The translations under genes were made by a program, and so were the position numbers. The notes under the pieces were generated by a model. That model ran no database searches. It worked only from the letters and a program-made list of their open reading frames with translations, and was not told the origin of the DNA. DNA of 64,000 nucleotides from Rhodococcus globerulus NBRC 14531 (GTDB lineage Bacteria > Actinomycetota > Actinomycetes > Mycobacteriales > Mycobacteriaceae), in the NCBI RefSeq assembly GCF_001894805.1, contig NZ_BCWX01000008.1, forward strand, positions 80,246-144,245. The letters run 5' to 3'. How positions within the stretch are numbered: position 1 is the first letter of the stretch; the number at the start of each line of letters is the position of its first letter. Of the stretch, positions 20,647-29,988 are shown one piece after another.

Positions 20647-20700
20647 GAGACTGAACCGACGGCCTTACTCTGGTCGTCATTTCGAGAACACGCCTCGCGA

Positions 20701-21930
20701 TCAGTGCGCGGCAGAGCCCTTCGTTCCCTCGGTGAGAACCAACTCCACTGCCAGCAGTGCCGCGCAGGCCAGACCGGCCACCAATTCCGGGACGGCGGTG
20801 AAAGTACCGCCCAGGATCACCGCAATAGCGACGCCGAATGGCACGAGGGTTCGCGTCGACGAATCGTGCAAGCGGATGTGAATGAACCACAGCGCTGCCA
20901 GGATGATGGCCACCGGCACCGTGACGGCCGCACCGGTCACCAACGCGCTGCCTTCGGCGTGACCGGTCCAGTAGTCGACGCGGGAAGCCAATCCGGCACC
21001 GATGGCAGCGGCGGAGGCAAAGATGAAGTAGTGCCCGAAACCCCAGACGAAGGGCGAGACGTTGTCGCCGCCGAGAGCGTCGCCGGCGTTTCGCTGGAAG
21101 TACAGCCACCACAGGCTGAAGACGATCAGGATTCCGCCGACCACGACGTACGCCACTTTGGCCGCCGGATGTTCACCGGACACCGCGTCCTGAATCGCGA
21201 CGGTGGTGGACAGAATCGTTTCGCCGAGAACGATGATGAAGAACAGTGAGTACCGTTCCGCGATGTGGTGCGGGTGCCAGGGCGTCATTCCCGGCTTCTC
21301 CGACCACACCGGCACAGCAAATTCGCACAGCACCAGGAACAGGAACGTCGGAACGTAGATCGCGGCCGGTACAAAGTAGAAGCCGATCCACCCGAGTTGA
21401 ACGAGCACGATGCCGAGGGCGTATCTACGGGCGGTGAGTGCGTGTTCGGGATCGTTCCTCGACACTCGAACCCATTGAATCACCAGGGCTATTCGCATGA
21501 TGACGTAGCCGAGAATGATCAGCAGCGGATCGTTGTCGAAGAAGCGCGGAATCCCGGCTGCCAGTACCAGCGCGCCCAGAATCTGGAAGATCGTCAGAAG
21601 TCGTGCAATGCCGTCGTCGTTGTCGTAGGCGGAGGCAAACCACGTGAAGTTGAGCCACGTCCACCAGATTGCGAAGAACGCCATCGCGAAGTGCCCGACA
21701 CCTGTGGCCGCGTGCCCTTCACTGATCGCGTGGTGAAGGCCCGTGGCTGCCTGGGCAACTGCCACGACAAAGCACAGGTCCGTCAGCAGTTCGAGTGGTG
21801 TGGCTACTCGATGTGCCTCATGCGGATCACGGGGAACCAACGGCCGGATGAATGAATTGATACGACTCACGGTTCGCAGAGTAGCGCTCCGATAGCGGAT
21901 GCGCTGGACCCACTCAGCGAGATTGTCCAC
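20701..21930 (-). CDS. Low-temperature-requirement protein A (LtrA) family membrane protein
   Basis: A 409-aa polytopic membrane protein with about ten helices. LtrA family signatures are visible near the N-terminus (TPLELLTDLCFVVAVAQA, FFAIWWTWLNFTWFASAYDNDD) and in HHIAERYSLFFIIVLGETIL. LtrA was named from a Listeria mutant impaired in growth at low temperature; its biochemical role is not known. It is monocistronic here, divergent from the acyl-CoA dehydrogenase gene at 22041. Confidence 0.88.
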   Translation of the reverse strand: MDNLAEWVQRIRYRSATLRTVSRINSFIRPLVPRDPHEAHRVATPLELLTDLCFVVAVAQAATGLHHAISEGHAATGVGHFAMAFFAIWWTWLNFTWFASAYDNDDGIARLLTIFQILGALVLAAGIPRFFDNDPLLIILGYVIMRIALVIQWVRVSRNDPEHALTARRYALGIVLVQLGWIGFYFVPAAIYVPTFLFLVLCEFAVPVWSEKPGMTPWHPHHIAERYSLFFIIVLGETILSTTVAIQDAVSGEHPAAKVAYVVVGGILIVFSLWWLYFQRNAGDALGGDNVSPFVWGFGHYFIFASAAAIGAGLASRVDYWTGHAEGSALVTGAAVTVPVAIILAALWFIHIRLHDSSTRTLVPFGVAIAVILGGTFTAVPELVAGLACAALLAVELVLTEGTKGSAAH

Positions 21931-22040
21931 TACAGCCGGGTTTGTCGTGATACGTGTAGAGGGAACAACTCCTGTCTGCGGTAGTCCTGCGGCAGTGACA
22001 ATCAGCCTGCGGGCTCAGTCGCGTAACGAGGTAGTTCTCC

Positions 22041-24188
22041 ATGTCCATTGCACTTTCCGAAGACCAGCGCGCTCTTGCGCAGTCGGTTCGCAGTTACATC
22101 TCGCGAGCGGACCCACTCGCCGAGGCTCGCGAGAGTCTCGACAATCCGACGCACGAATTGCCGTCGGGGTGGTCGACTTTCGCCGAGCTTGGCTGGTTGG
22201 GCGTCCACCTGCCGGAGGAATACGGTGGCGCCGGGTTCGGCTTGCCTGAATTGTCCGTGGTGGTAGAAGAATTGGGATCCGCGGTGACTCCCGGGCCGCT
22301 GCTTCCGACGGTGTGGGCATCGGCGGTGATTGCCGCGGCAGGAGCTATCGAACAACAGGCCGAACTGCTTCCGGGTCTGATCGACGGAACCGCTGTCGCA
22401 GCAGTCGGAATCGCCGCGACGGCCACCCTATCGGGCGTCAGTGTCGAGATTGCCGAACCCGTCGAGGTTCTGTGCGCCGCGATGGCCGACATCCTTCTGG
22501 TCTCGATCGGCGAGGACGTTGTTGTACTACGGCGCGAACAGGTACAGATCACCGGCGCCCCGACGCTCGATCCGACGCGCCCGCTCTCTGCGGTGACCAC
22601 AAACGGTAGCGTCGACGCCGTTGCGGTTCTGCCCGGCGCGAGTGCCAACGCAGTGTCGATCGGACGCACCCTGGCGGCTGTCGAAGCCGCGGGCGTGATC
22701 ACCGCGGCCACGAACCTGGCTGTCGAATATGCCAAGGCCCGCTTTGCTTTCGGCCGCGCAATCGGCTCCTTCCAGTCGGTAAAGCACATCCTTGCCAACA
22801 TGCTCGTGGACCGCGAAATGTCGACCGCTGCAGCGTGGGATGCGGCCCAGGCAGCCTCCGACAACAAGGATCAGAGCGCCCTCGCCGCAGCTGTTGCCGT
22901 GGTGACCGCCCTCCCCGCCGCCATGCGGGTAGCCCAGAAGTGCATCCAGGTGCACGGCGGAATCGGCTACACGTGGGAGCACGACGCCCACCTGTATCTG
23001 CGTCGCGCGGGCGCATTGAACGCCTCCTTCTCCCCCGTTGTCGCCCGAGCCGATATCGCCGACGCCACCGCCGCCGGCATCCGACGCGAATCGAGCATCG
23101 AACTGCCCGCCGAGGCCGACGAGTACCGCACGCAGGCTCGGGCTTTCGTCAAAGAAGCCGTCGCCGCACCCGCTGATCAGCTTCGACGCCTACTCGTCGA
23201 CTCGGGTTATGCCGTTCCCCATTGGCCGAAGCCGTGGGGCCGGGGTGCAGGTGCCATCGAGCAGTTGGTTCTGGAAGAGGAACTGTCGGCACTCGAGTTG
23301 CCGCAGTACGGAATCGGCGAATGGGTCCTCCTCACCGTTGTCGGACACGGCACGGCGGAACAACACGAACGCTTTGTCGACGCCAGCCTCATGGGCACCG
23401 TGAAATGGTGCCAGCTGTTCAGCGAACCCGGCGCCGGTTCCGACGCAGCAGGCATCACTACCAGGGCTCGGCGCGTCGACGGCGGCTGGATTGTCAACGG
23501 CCAGAAGACCTGGACCAGCGGCGGCGTGACCTCCACGCACGGCATGGCAACTGTTCGCACCGACCCGGAGGCACGAAAGCACAAGGGCATCACCATGATG
23601 CTGATCGACATGTCTGCGCCCGGCGTGCAGGTACGTCCGATCAAGCAGATCACCGGCGATTCGCATTTCTCCGAGGTTTTCCTCGACGACGTGTTTGTTC
23701 CCGATGCCGATGTGCTCGGTGAAGTCAACGGCGGCTGGGGAGTTGCGCGGTCCGCACTCGGAAACGAGCGTGTCACCATCGGCCGGGAACGACTCGGTCT
23801 GGGCGTCACCTACAGCATCCACGATCTGTTCACCGTGGTGCGCGAACAGAACTCGGGCATGGATGACACGGTGGCCGACCTGGTTGCCGAGGATCTGGCG
23901 CTGCGGGCATTGACCACCCGAATCGCGGAACTCGCGGTGCTCGGCGCAGGACCGGGCCCCGAGGGCGCGGTCCTGAAACTCGTCGGCAGCGAACACGGTC
24001 AGCGACTCGCCGACGCCGGACTGCTGCTCTCCGGCTTCCTGCCCGCAGGCAGCGAACTGAAAATGCCTGTCCATCACAGTTTTCTGGAAGTGCGCTTCCA
24101 GACCATCGCCGGTGGTACGTCGGAAATCCTCCGCAACCAGATCGGCGAACTCATTCTCGGACTACCCAGGGAGCCAGCTCTTGCCTAA
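22041..24188 (+). CDS. Double-length acyl-CoA dehydrogenase (FadE34/FadE6-like)
   Basis: A fusion of two acyl-CoA dehydrogenase modules in 715 aa (about 1-345 and 355-715). Module 1 ends with CIQVHGGIGYTWEHDAHLY. Module 2 has WCQLFSEPGAGSDAAG (FAD/substrate loop) and the C-terminal AGGTSEILRNQIGE. This matches the fused FadE34/ChsE3 type, which oxidises steroid side-chain acyl-CoAs, and the pairing of one FAD-competent with one degenerate half resembles the heteromeric ChsE enzymes. GAGGTAG precedes the ATG. The SDR gene that follows overlaps its last 8 bp. Confidence 0.9.
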   Translation: MSIALSEDQRALAQSVRSYISRADPLAEARESLDNPTHELPSGWSTFAELGWLGVHLPEEYGGAGFGLPELSVVVEELGSAVTPGPLLPTVWASAVIAAAGAIEQQAELLPGLIDGTAVAAVGIAATATLSGVSVEIAEPVEVLCAAMADILLVSIGEDVVVLRREQVQITGAPTLDPTRPLSAVTTNGSVDAVAVLPGASANAVSIGRTLAAVEAAGVITAATNLAVEYAKARFAFGRAIGSFQSVKHILANMLVDREMSTAAAWDAAQAASDNKDQSALAAAVAVVTALPAAMRVAQKCIQVHGGIGYTWEHDAHLYLRRAGALNASFSPVVARADIADATAAGIRRESSIELPAEADEYRTQARAFVKEAVAAPADQLRRLLVDSGYAVPHWPKPWGRGAGAIEQLVLEEELSALELPQYGIGEWVLLTVVGHGTAEQHERFVDASLMGTVKWCQLFSEPGAGSDAAGITTRARRVDGGWIVNGQKTWTSGGVTSTHGMATVRTDPEARKHKGITMMLIDMSAPGVQVRPIKQITGDSHFSEVFLDDVFVPDADVLGEVNGGWGVARSALGNERVTIGRERLGLGVTYSIHDLFTVVREQNSGMDDTVADLVAEDLALRALTTRIAELAVLGAGPGPEGAVLKLVGSEHGQRLADAGLLLSGFLPAGSELKMPVHHSFLEVRFQTIAGGTSEILRNQIGELILGLPREPALA

Positions 24189-25098
24189 TTCAGTTGATAC
24201 CTCGCTCACCGGCCGCACCGCTGTCGTCACCGGCGCCGGAGCCGGCTTGGGCCGCACCGAAGCACTCGCATTGGCCTCTCGCGGTGCCAGTGTCGTGGTC
24301 AACGACATCGGTTCTGCTGCAGACGATGTCGTGCGCGAAATCGAAGCTCTCGGATCCCGTGCTATTGCGGTGACCGGCGACGTCAGCGACTGGTCGCTGG
24401 GAGATCGCCTGGTGGAAGCCGCGGTCGATACCTTCGGCAGCTTGGACATCGTGGTCAACAATGCCGGAATCACCCGCGACGCGATGCTCTTCAACATGAC
24501 CGAGAAGCAGTGGGACGACGTCATCGCGATTCACCTCAAAGGCCATGCGGCGCTCTCCCGCTCGGCTGCGGTGCATTGGCGCGCCGCGGGCAAGGCTGCT
24601 GGTGGCCCGGTGTACGGACGCGTCATCAACACGGCGTCCGAAGCGTTTCTGCTCGGCGGTGCTGGTCAAGCCAATTACGCTGCCGCCAAAGCGGGCATCG
24701 TGGCACTGACGCTGTCCACCTCACGTGGACTGGCGAAGTACGGCGTCACCGCCAACGCGATCTGCCCACGTGCCCGCACCGAGATGACGGCAGGCGTCTT
24801 TGCCGACGGTGAACCGGATACGGGACTCGACATCATGGCACCCGAACGTGTTGCTACCTTCGTCTCTTTCCTGGCAACTCCGGCAGCACAGACGATCAAC
24901 GGCCAGGTGTTTGTCGTCTACGGCGACATGGTGGCGTTGATGGCCCCGCCCACGGTGCAACAGAAGTTTGTTGCCGCGGACGGGGTCTTCACAGTAGAAG
25001 AGTTCGCAGATCAGCTGGTGCCCTATGTCGCTGAACTACCTGCGGGACAAACCTATTCCGCGAGCAGCATCATCGAACTGGATACAACTGGCACCTAA
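24181..25098 (+). CDS. Short-chain dehydrogenase, Hsd4A/17beta-HSD4-like
   Basis: A 305-aa NAD(P)-dependent 3-hydroxyacyl-CoA dehydrogenase of the Hsd4A/MFE-2 N-terminal type. It shows the Rossmann motif TGAGAGLG, NNAGITRDAML, the catalytic Ser in NTASEAF and YAAAK, with a C-terminal extension typical of Hsd4A (Rv3502c). In cholesterol side-chain degradation this type oxidises 22- or 24-hydroxyacyl-CoA. The start is taken as TTG 24181, overlapping the fadE stop, with GGGAG 8 nt upstream; the earlier in-frame start would add an unrelated tail encoded inside fadE. Confidence 0.85.
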   Translation: MPNSVDTSLTGRTAVVTGAGAGLGRTEALALASRGASVVVNDIGSAADDVVREIEALGSRAIAVTGDVSDWSLGDRLVEAAVDTFGSLDIVVNNAGITRDAMLFNMTEKQWDDVIAIHLKGHAALSRSAAVHWRAAGKAAGGPVYGRVINTASEAFLLGGAGQANYAAAKAGIVALTLSTSRGLAKYGVTANAICPRARTEMTAGVFADGEPDTGLDIMAPERVATFVSFLATPAAQTINGQVFVVYGDMVALMAPPTVQQKFVAADGVFTVEEFADQLVPYVAELPAGQTYSASSIIELDTTGT

Positions 25099-25101
25099 CC
25101 A

Positions 25102-25145
25102 CTGTGCGCCTTTGTCAACCGCCCGCGGTTAACAAAGGCGCACAG
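25102..25145. terminator. Bidirectional terminator
   Basis: A 19-bp stem with one mismatch (CTGTGCGCCTTTGTCAACC 25102-25120, 25127-25145) around GCCCGC. It lies exactly between the convergent SDR gene and the end of the large minus-strand operon. Confidence 0.85.
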
Positions 25146-25149
25146 CACG

Positions 25150-26808
25150 CTAGCTCGGCAACATCGCCAATCGGCCATGTGCGCGAAATTCCGCTTCTAT
25201 GGCGTCTCGGCCACCGTCGTCGAGTAAGACGTACTCACGCGTTCGTCCCACCCTGGTGTACACGGAATCGTCTGTGGCCCAAGCTGCGCGCCGTAGCGGC
25301 GTCTTGTTGACCTTGTTGCTTCCGGTCAGGGGCAACCGATCGATGACCCGAACGAATCGTGGCCACCACTTTGCGCCCATGTCCGGCTGCTCGTCGAGGA
25401 AATCACCGAAGCTCTTGGGGTCGAAGCTCACGCCGTCTTCCATCTCGACCACAACCATGACCTGGTCACCGGTCCGCGGGTCCGGAACGGCGAAGATCGG
25501 AGCGGCAGCCACTCCCGGAACCCGTTGCAAGACACGCTCAACCGGCGCGGCAGAGAAGTTCTCGCTGTCCACGCGCAACCAGTCGGAGGACCGTCCGGCA
25601 AAATAGAAGTAGCCGTCGCTGTCACGGTAGGCCAGGTCGCCGGACCAGAAATCGGCGCCCTTGACTCGATCCGCCATCGCCCCGGGGTTCTTGTAGTACC
25701 CCTCGAACGTGTGAGCCAGGCCGATTGCCACCATCTCACCGATCGCCTCGGCGTTGACCAGACGACCGTCGCTGTCGAATTCCGCAGGCGGGCATTCGAT
25801 ACCTGTCGCTTCGTCGAGAACCCGGATGTCGAGACCGTTCTGCGGAATACCCAGAGAGTCCCGGGGCGTCTGCGGTGTGCGCCCGATCCGGAACACCCCT
25901 TCGCTGAGCCCGTAGCCCTCCATCACGGTGCATCCGTACCGCTCGGAGAATCGTCGGACGTCGGTTTCCGACGCCTCGGTGCCGAAGGCCAACTCCAGGG
26001 TGCTCTGCGCATCCCGGGGATCCTCGGGGCTGCTCAACGTGTACGACAGTGCCCGGCCGACATAGTTGACGTACGTGACGCCGTAGCGGTGGATATCCGG
26101 ACCGAACTTGCTGGCCGAGAACTTCCTTGTCATCGCAACCGTCGCGCCGACGCACATCGCCGGCGCCAGGTTCAACATCACCGCGTTGCCATGGAAGAGC
26201 GGCATGCACAGGTAGGTCACGGAATCGCGGCGCAGCGATACCCGATCGACCATGGCAGCTGTCAAGCGTGCCAACCGTCCCTGTCCGACGATCACGGCCT
26301 TCGGTGCACCCGTCGAACCGGAACTGAAGAGCAGCAGCGCTTTTTCTTCCGGTGTCGGCACAGTCTCGGGTAGTGCTGCTCCGCGGAACGGCGCCAGGAA
26401 CTCGGCGTACTCGGGGCTGTCGATGTTCAGGATGCGCTCGGGTGGCAGACCGTGGCCCGTGCCGTCGACGAGATGCGCCAAGGCGTTCTCGGTGATGACG
26501 ACGTCCACGTCTCCGTGGCTGATGTCATGTGCCAGCTCCGCGCCACTGCGACTGGCGTTGATACCGACAACGGCCGCGCCGGCCAAAGGTCCGGCGCCCA
26601 GCCAGAATACGAAGTCCGGAACATTCTCGAGCAGGATGCCCACGTGGATCTGACGGTCGCCTGGTTGCGGCACCAACGACGTCAATGCCGCTGCACGATC
26701 GGCACTTTCCTGCACCACCTCACGCCACGACCACGAGTTGTCTTCGTATCGAAGTCCAACTTTGTCGTCCTCGGCGCGGCTTCGAATGATTTCTGCGTAC
26801 GTATCCAC
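25150..26808 (-). CDS. Acyl-CoA synthetase, FadD17-like
   Basis: A 552-aa AMP-forming ligase that would activate a carboxylic acid to its CoA thioester. Motifs visible are the P-loop LLFSSGSTGAPK (159-170), MEGYGLSEG, the adenylate-contact SGDLAYRDSDGYFYFAGR and the C-terminal catalytic Lys in TGSNKVNKTPL. It resembles FadD17, which in M. tuberculosis sits beside fadE26-fadE27 in a steroid side-chain locus; here too the ChsE4/ChsE5-like pair is nearby. It is the last gene of the operon, 8 bp after an SDR gene. Confidence 0.88.
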   Translation of the reverse strand: MDTYAEIIRSRAEDDKVGLRYEDNSWSWREVVQESADRAAALTSLVPQPGDRQIHVGILLENVPDFVFWLGAGPLAGAAVVGINASRSGAELAHDISHGDVDVVITENALAHLVDGTGHGLPPERILNIDSPEYAEFLAPFRGAALPETVPTPEEKALLLFSSGSTGAPKAVIVGQGRLARLTAAMVDRVSLRRDSVTYLCMPLFHGNAVMLNLAPAMCVGATVAMTRKFSASKFGPDIHRYGVTYVNYVGRALSYTLSSPEDPRDAQSTLELAFGTEASETDVRRFSERYGCTVMEGYGLSEGVFRIGRTPQTPRDSLGIPQNGLDIRVLDEATGIECPPAEFDSDGRLVNAEAIGEMVAIGLAHTFEGYYKNPGAMADRVKGADFWSGDLAYRDSDGYFYFAGRSSDWLRVDSENFSAAPVERVLQRVPGVAAAPIFAVPDPRTGDQVMVVVEMEDGVSFDPKSFGDFLDEQPDMGAKWWPRFVRVIDRLPLTGSNKVNKTPLRRAAWATDDSVYTRVGRTREYVLLDDGGRDAIEAEFRAHGRLAMLPS

Positions 26809-26816
26809 GTCGCTCC

Positions 26817-27740
26817 TTACTTCAGTAGTTCAGCCGGCACCGGGGCGGGCGGGTTGAAGGTGAGATAGTCCCCAGGGAAGCCGTCCTCGTCGAGGTCGTC
26901 GGGCTGCCAGCCGGCGAGCAGACCACTGCCGTCGAGCGCATGTACGGAACGACCGAACTCTTTGAGCAGGGGCAGACTGTATGCGACACGGCCGGTCACC
27001 TCGGACGGTTCAGCAGTGCAGAGCAGGAGTGCCGCTTCGGCCATCGTGTCCTCGGGTTCGGACGGCCATCCCGGAACCGCTGCGGCAGCGTGCTCGGTTG
27101 CGACGCCACGGTTGGGCGCAAGCGAATTCACCGCAATGTTGTCGCTGTACAGCTCCATCGCGGATCCAGTGCTGATCCGGTCCATCATCGCCTTCGTTCC
27201 GCCGTACAGAACTGATCCGGCCAGCGGATGCGGCGCAAAAGGCGGCCCGACGCGTGGCCCGGCCTGCCGAGACGAGATGTTGACGATCCACCCCGCGCCG
27301 TTCGCGCGCATGCTCGGGATGACCGCCTTCATCAGGTCCCAGGTGTTCCACACGTTCGTTTCGACGGAGTCGTAGAACCACTCTCGCGGCATGTCCGCAA
27401 ACAGTGTCTCGTAGCGCCGCGACGCAGCCACGTTGTTGACGAGGATGCTCACCGGTCGACCGAAGCTGTCCTCGATCCGGGCGATCAGCGCGGCGCGATC
27501 AAGTTCAGGAGTCCCCAGATCGACGGCAAAGCTTTTCGCGGTTCCTCCTGCCGCATTGATCAATCCGACGGTTTCCTCGAGCGAGCCTTGCAGGCTTCCG
27601 TCGCCGGCACGCAATGTGCGCGAGACCGCCGCAACCGGTATCCCCTCTGCTGCAATGCGTCTCGCAATCGCCCGGCCGATTCCCCGGCTGGCTCCCGTGA
27701 CGACCGCGAGGCCTGTGAATCTGGTGCTGTCATTCGTCAT
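26817..27740 (-). CDS. Short-chain dehydrogenase/reductase
   Basis: A 307-aa classical SDR with TGASRGIG, VNISSRQAG (Ser) and VLYGGTK (Tyr/Lys) and a C-terminal extension of about 40 residues. It is a paralogue of the SDR at 34592-35464: both share an R-T-L/S-L-E-E-T segment after the Rossmann fold and an RIS-G-ELY helix after the active site. Two related SDRs in one operon suggest two different hydroxyl/keto steps on the same scaffold. Substrate unknown. Confidence 0.85.
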   Translation of the reverse strand: MTNDSTRFTGLAVVTGASRGIGRAIARRIAAEGIPVAAVSRTLRAGDGSLQGSLEETVGLINAAGGTAKSFAVDLGTPELDRAALIARIEDSFGRPVSILVNNVAASRRYETLFADMPREWFYDSVETNVWNTWDLMKAVIPSMRANGAGWIVNISSRQAGPRVGPPFAPHPLAGSVLYGGTKAMMDRISTGSAMELYSDNIAVNSLAPNRGVATEHAAAAVPGWPSEPEDTMAEAALLLCTAEPSEVTGRVAYSLPLLKEFGRSVHALDGSGLLAGWQPDDLDEDGFPGDYLTFNPPAPVPAELLK

Positions 27741-27798
27741 GCGTTACACCTTCCATTTCCCCGACCACCGTGTCGGGCTGGGTTCCTTGACGCGTCCG

Positions 27799-28869
27799 CT
27801 ACCGCAGAACTTGCGGCAGAGGACCAAGTTGTACAAGCTGACGGCCGCGGTTCCGGCCGGTCAGTACGTTTTCCAACGCCTGCGGGGCATTCTCCAACCC
27901 GTCTACGACGTCCTCGCGATAACGCAACCGCCTTGCGTCGAGTTGTTCGATTGCCCACTCGCGGTAGCGCGGATAGTGCTCGTAATGGTCGTACACCACA
28001 AAGCCTTGAATTTTCAGTCGCTTGCGAAGAACCGGGCGCAGTGGTGGCCCGAAGTCGGCTTCGGCGCCGTTGTACTCACTTGCCATGCCGCACACCACAA
28101 CCTGACCGAAGTCGTTGAGCTGCTCGAACACCGCGGCCAGCGTCTCACCGCCGACATTGTCGAAATACAGGTCGACGCCATCCGGGCAGGTCCTCGCCAG
28201 TCCCGCAGCGATCGTCTCGTCGGTCCGATCGATGCAGTCTGCAAAACCGAGTTCGTTCACGACGTAGGCGACCTTGTCACCACTTGCGATGCCGACGACG
28301 CGGGCGCCGGCCAGCGCAGCCAATTGTCCGGCCACCATCCCGACGGCGCCGCCCGCAGCCGAGATCACCACCGTCATACCGGCTTCGAGCGTCGACGCGA
28401 AGTGCAGTCCGCAGTACGCCACAAATCCCGGCCTACCGAGTACTCCCAGTTCCGCTTCCAGTCGAAATCCCGGACGTGGCTCCAACAAGTCCAGGTGCTC
28501 GCCTCGGACCGTGTGAAAGACCTGCCACGTATTTCCGCCACGAACCAGGTCCCCTGGCACAAAATCCGGGTGGCGTGACGTGACAACCTCACCAACCAAC
28601 GCACCGTCGAGGCCTGCCTGCGGAGGGCTCACCCCTGCCAGCACGATGTCGCCGATCCCGGCCACCGCTCCGAGCGGTCCTGGGCGTCCGTCAGCGGACG
28701 GTAGGCGCCGCCTGGCGCTGGGATCGATCGCCAGATAGCAAGCCCGGAACAACACCTCACCGTCTTGCGGCTGCTGAATTGAAGCCTTCTCGACCGAAAA
28801 GTCTTCCGCCTGTGGAAGACCCTGTGGTGCGCGCAGGACGCGCACCGCCAGGTTCTCCCCCGTGGTCAT
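27799..28869 (-). CDS. NADP-dependent MDR oxidoreductase (prostaglandin/curcumin-reductase-like)
   Basis: A 356-aa zinc-free medium-chain reductase. The N-terminal GroES-like domain carries ACYLAIDPSARRRL. The nucleotide-binding domain shows ISAAGGAVGMVAGQLAALAGARVVGI and VDLYFDNVGGETL. The family reduces alpha,beta-unsaturated carbonyls with NADPH. In this operon it could saturate an enone or a 2-enoyl intermediate. The ATG at 28869 overlaps the stop of the preceding fadE gene (ATGA), so the two are coupled; upstream in-frame codons belong to that gene. Confidence 0.85.
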   Translation of the reverse strand: MTTGENLAVRVLRAPQGLPQAEDFSVEKASIQQPQDGEVLFRACYLAIDPSARRRLPSADGRPGPLGAVAGIGDIVLAGVSPPQAGLDGALVGEVVTSRHPDFVPGDLVRGGNTWQVFHTVRGEHLDLLEPRPGFRLEAELGVLGRPGFVAYCGLHFASTLEAGMTVVISAAGGAVGMVAGQLAALAGARVVGIASGDKVAYVVNELGFADCIDRTDETIAAGLARTCPDGVDLYFDNVGGETLAAVFEQLNDFGQVVVCGMASEYNGAEADFGPPLRPVLRKRLKIQGFVVYDHYEHYPRYREWAIEQLDARRLRYREDVVDGLENAPQALENVLTGRNRGRQLVQLGPLPQVLR

Positions 28870-29987
28870 ACAGGTGCGCCGATCGAAGCACCCTTCTCCA
28901 GAATATTGCCCAGTTCCATGCCGATCGCGCCTGCGCTGCCGAGCGAGAAGGCGATCTGACGCCCCCACAGGAAGTAGCGATGGATCGGGTAGTCGACATC
29001 AGCGCCGATACCGCCGTGCAGATGCTGCGTTGCGTGAACAACTCGGAGTCCACCGCGCGATGCCCACCACTTGGCCACCAGTGCAGCAGCTTCCGCTTCA
29101 CTCTCCACTCCGGTGTCCATCAGCCAGGCCGCGCGTTGCGCGGTCAGTCGGATGCTCTCGGTATCGAGATACGCGTCGGCGGCCCGGACGGACACAGCCT
29201 GGTTGGTGGAGATGGGTCGACCGAACTGGATACGCTCCGAGGTGTACTTTGCTGCCATGGCCAGCGCCTCTTCGCACACACCAACAGCCAAGGCTGCCAG
29301 AGCAACCCGTGCTCGGCGCAGCGTCCATTCGTAAGTGGCAGTGCCGTCGCCAGGCAGAACGTCAGCGGCGCTGACGGTGGCCCCGTCGAACTGCACAGTG
29401 CTGTTACTTTCACGGTTTGTCACGTTCAACGTGGTGCGCGAAAGACGATCGGTGCGCACGATCATCACGCTGGTTCCGCCGCCGGGCATCGCCACCGGAA
29501 CAACCACAGCGTCGGCAACGTCAGCAGCGGACACCGAATCGACGGTTCCGCGCAGCGTCCATCCGTCACCCGTTGCCTCTGCCCGCACCCGCAGGTTGGC
29601 ACCGTGTCCGATGTCGAACGCGCCGGTGACAATCACGGAACCGTCGAGCAGTCCTGGAAGCCACGACACTTTCTGCTCTTCGCTGCCGAACTCTGCAATC
29701 GGCAGCGCCGCCGTTGCGACGACCGACCACAGCGGTACCTGGGCAACGCGTCGACCCTGCTGCTCGAGAACTGCAGCGAGCCCAAGCATTCCGAGGCCCG
29801 CGCCGCCCACCTCTTCGGGCAGGGCGATTCCCAGAACGTCGGAATCGGCCAGCACCTTCCACAGGTCGGCGTCGAAGCCGCCTGCACTCTCCACCGTACG
29901 TAGTCGGTCGACTCCGGACTTCGCAGCAAAGATCGATTCACTCAGATCCCGCACCGCGGACAGATTGTCGTCGAATTCGAATTCCAT
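28866..29987 (-). CDS. Acyl-CoA dehydrogenase, FadE27/ChsE5-like subunit
   Basis: A 373-aa acyl-CoA dehydrogenase chain with KYTSERIQFGRPIS and HLHGGIGADVDYPIHRYFLW. It lacks the usual C-terminal GGT-EI motif that completes an active site. It follows a full catalytic fadE gene with a 1-bp gap, the layout of the heteromeric alpha2beta2 enzymes ChsE4-ChsE5 and ChsE1-ChsE2 of steroid catabolism, where one subunit supplies part of the FAD site. The ATG at 29987 is chosen because earlier in-frame residues overlap the upstream gene. Confidence 0.85.
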   Translation of the reverse strand: MEFEFDDNLSAVRDLSESIFAAKSGVDRLRTVESAGGFDADLWKVLADSDVLGIALPEEVGGAGLGMLGLAAVLEQQGRRVAQVPLWSVVATAALPIAEFGSEEQKVSWLPGLLDGSVIVTGAFDIGHGANLRVRAEATGDGWTLRGTVDSVSAADVADAVVVPVAMPGGGTSVMIVRTDRLSRTTLNVTNRESNSTVQFDGATVSAADVLPGDGTATYEWTLRRARVALAALAVGVCEEALAMAAKYTSERIQFGRPISTNQAVSVRAADAYLDTESIRLTAQRAAWLMDTGVESEAEAAALVAKWWASRGGLRVVHATQHLHGGIGADVDYPIHRYFLWGRQIAFSLGSAGAIGMELGNILEKGASIGAPV

Positions 29988-29988
29988 G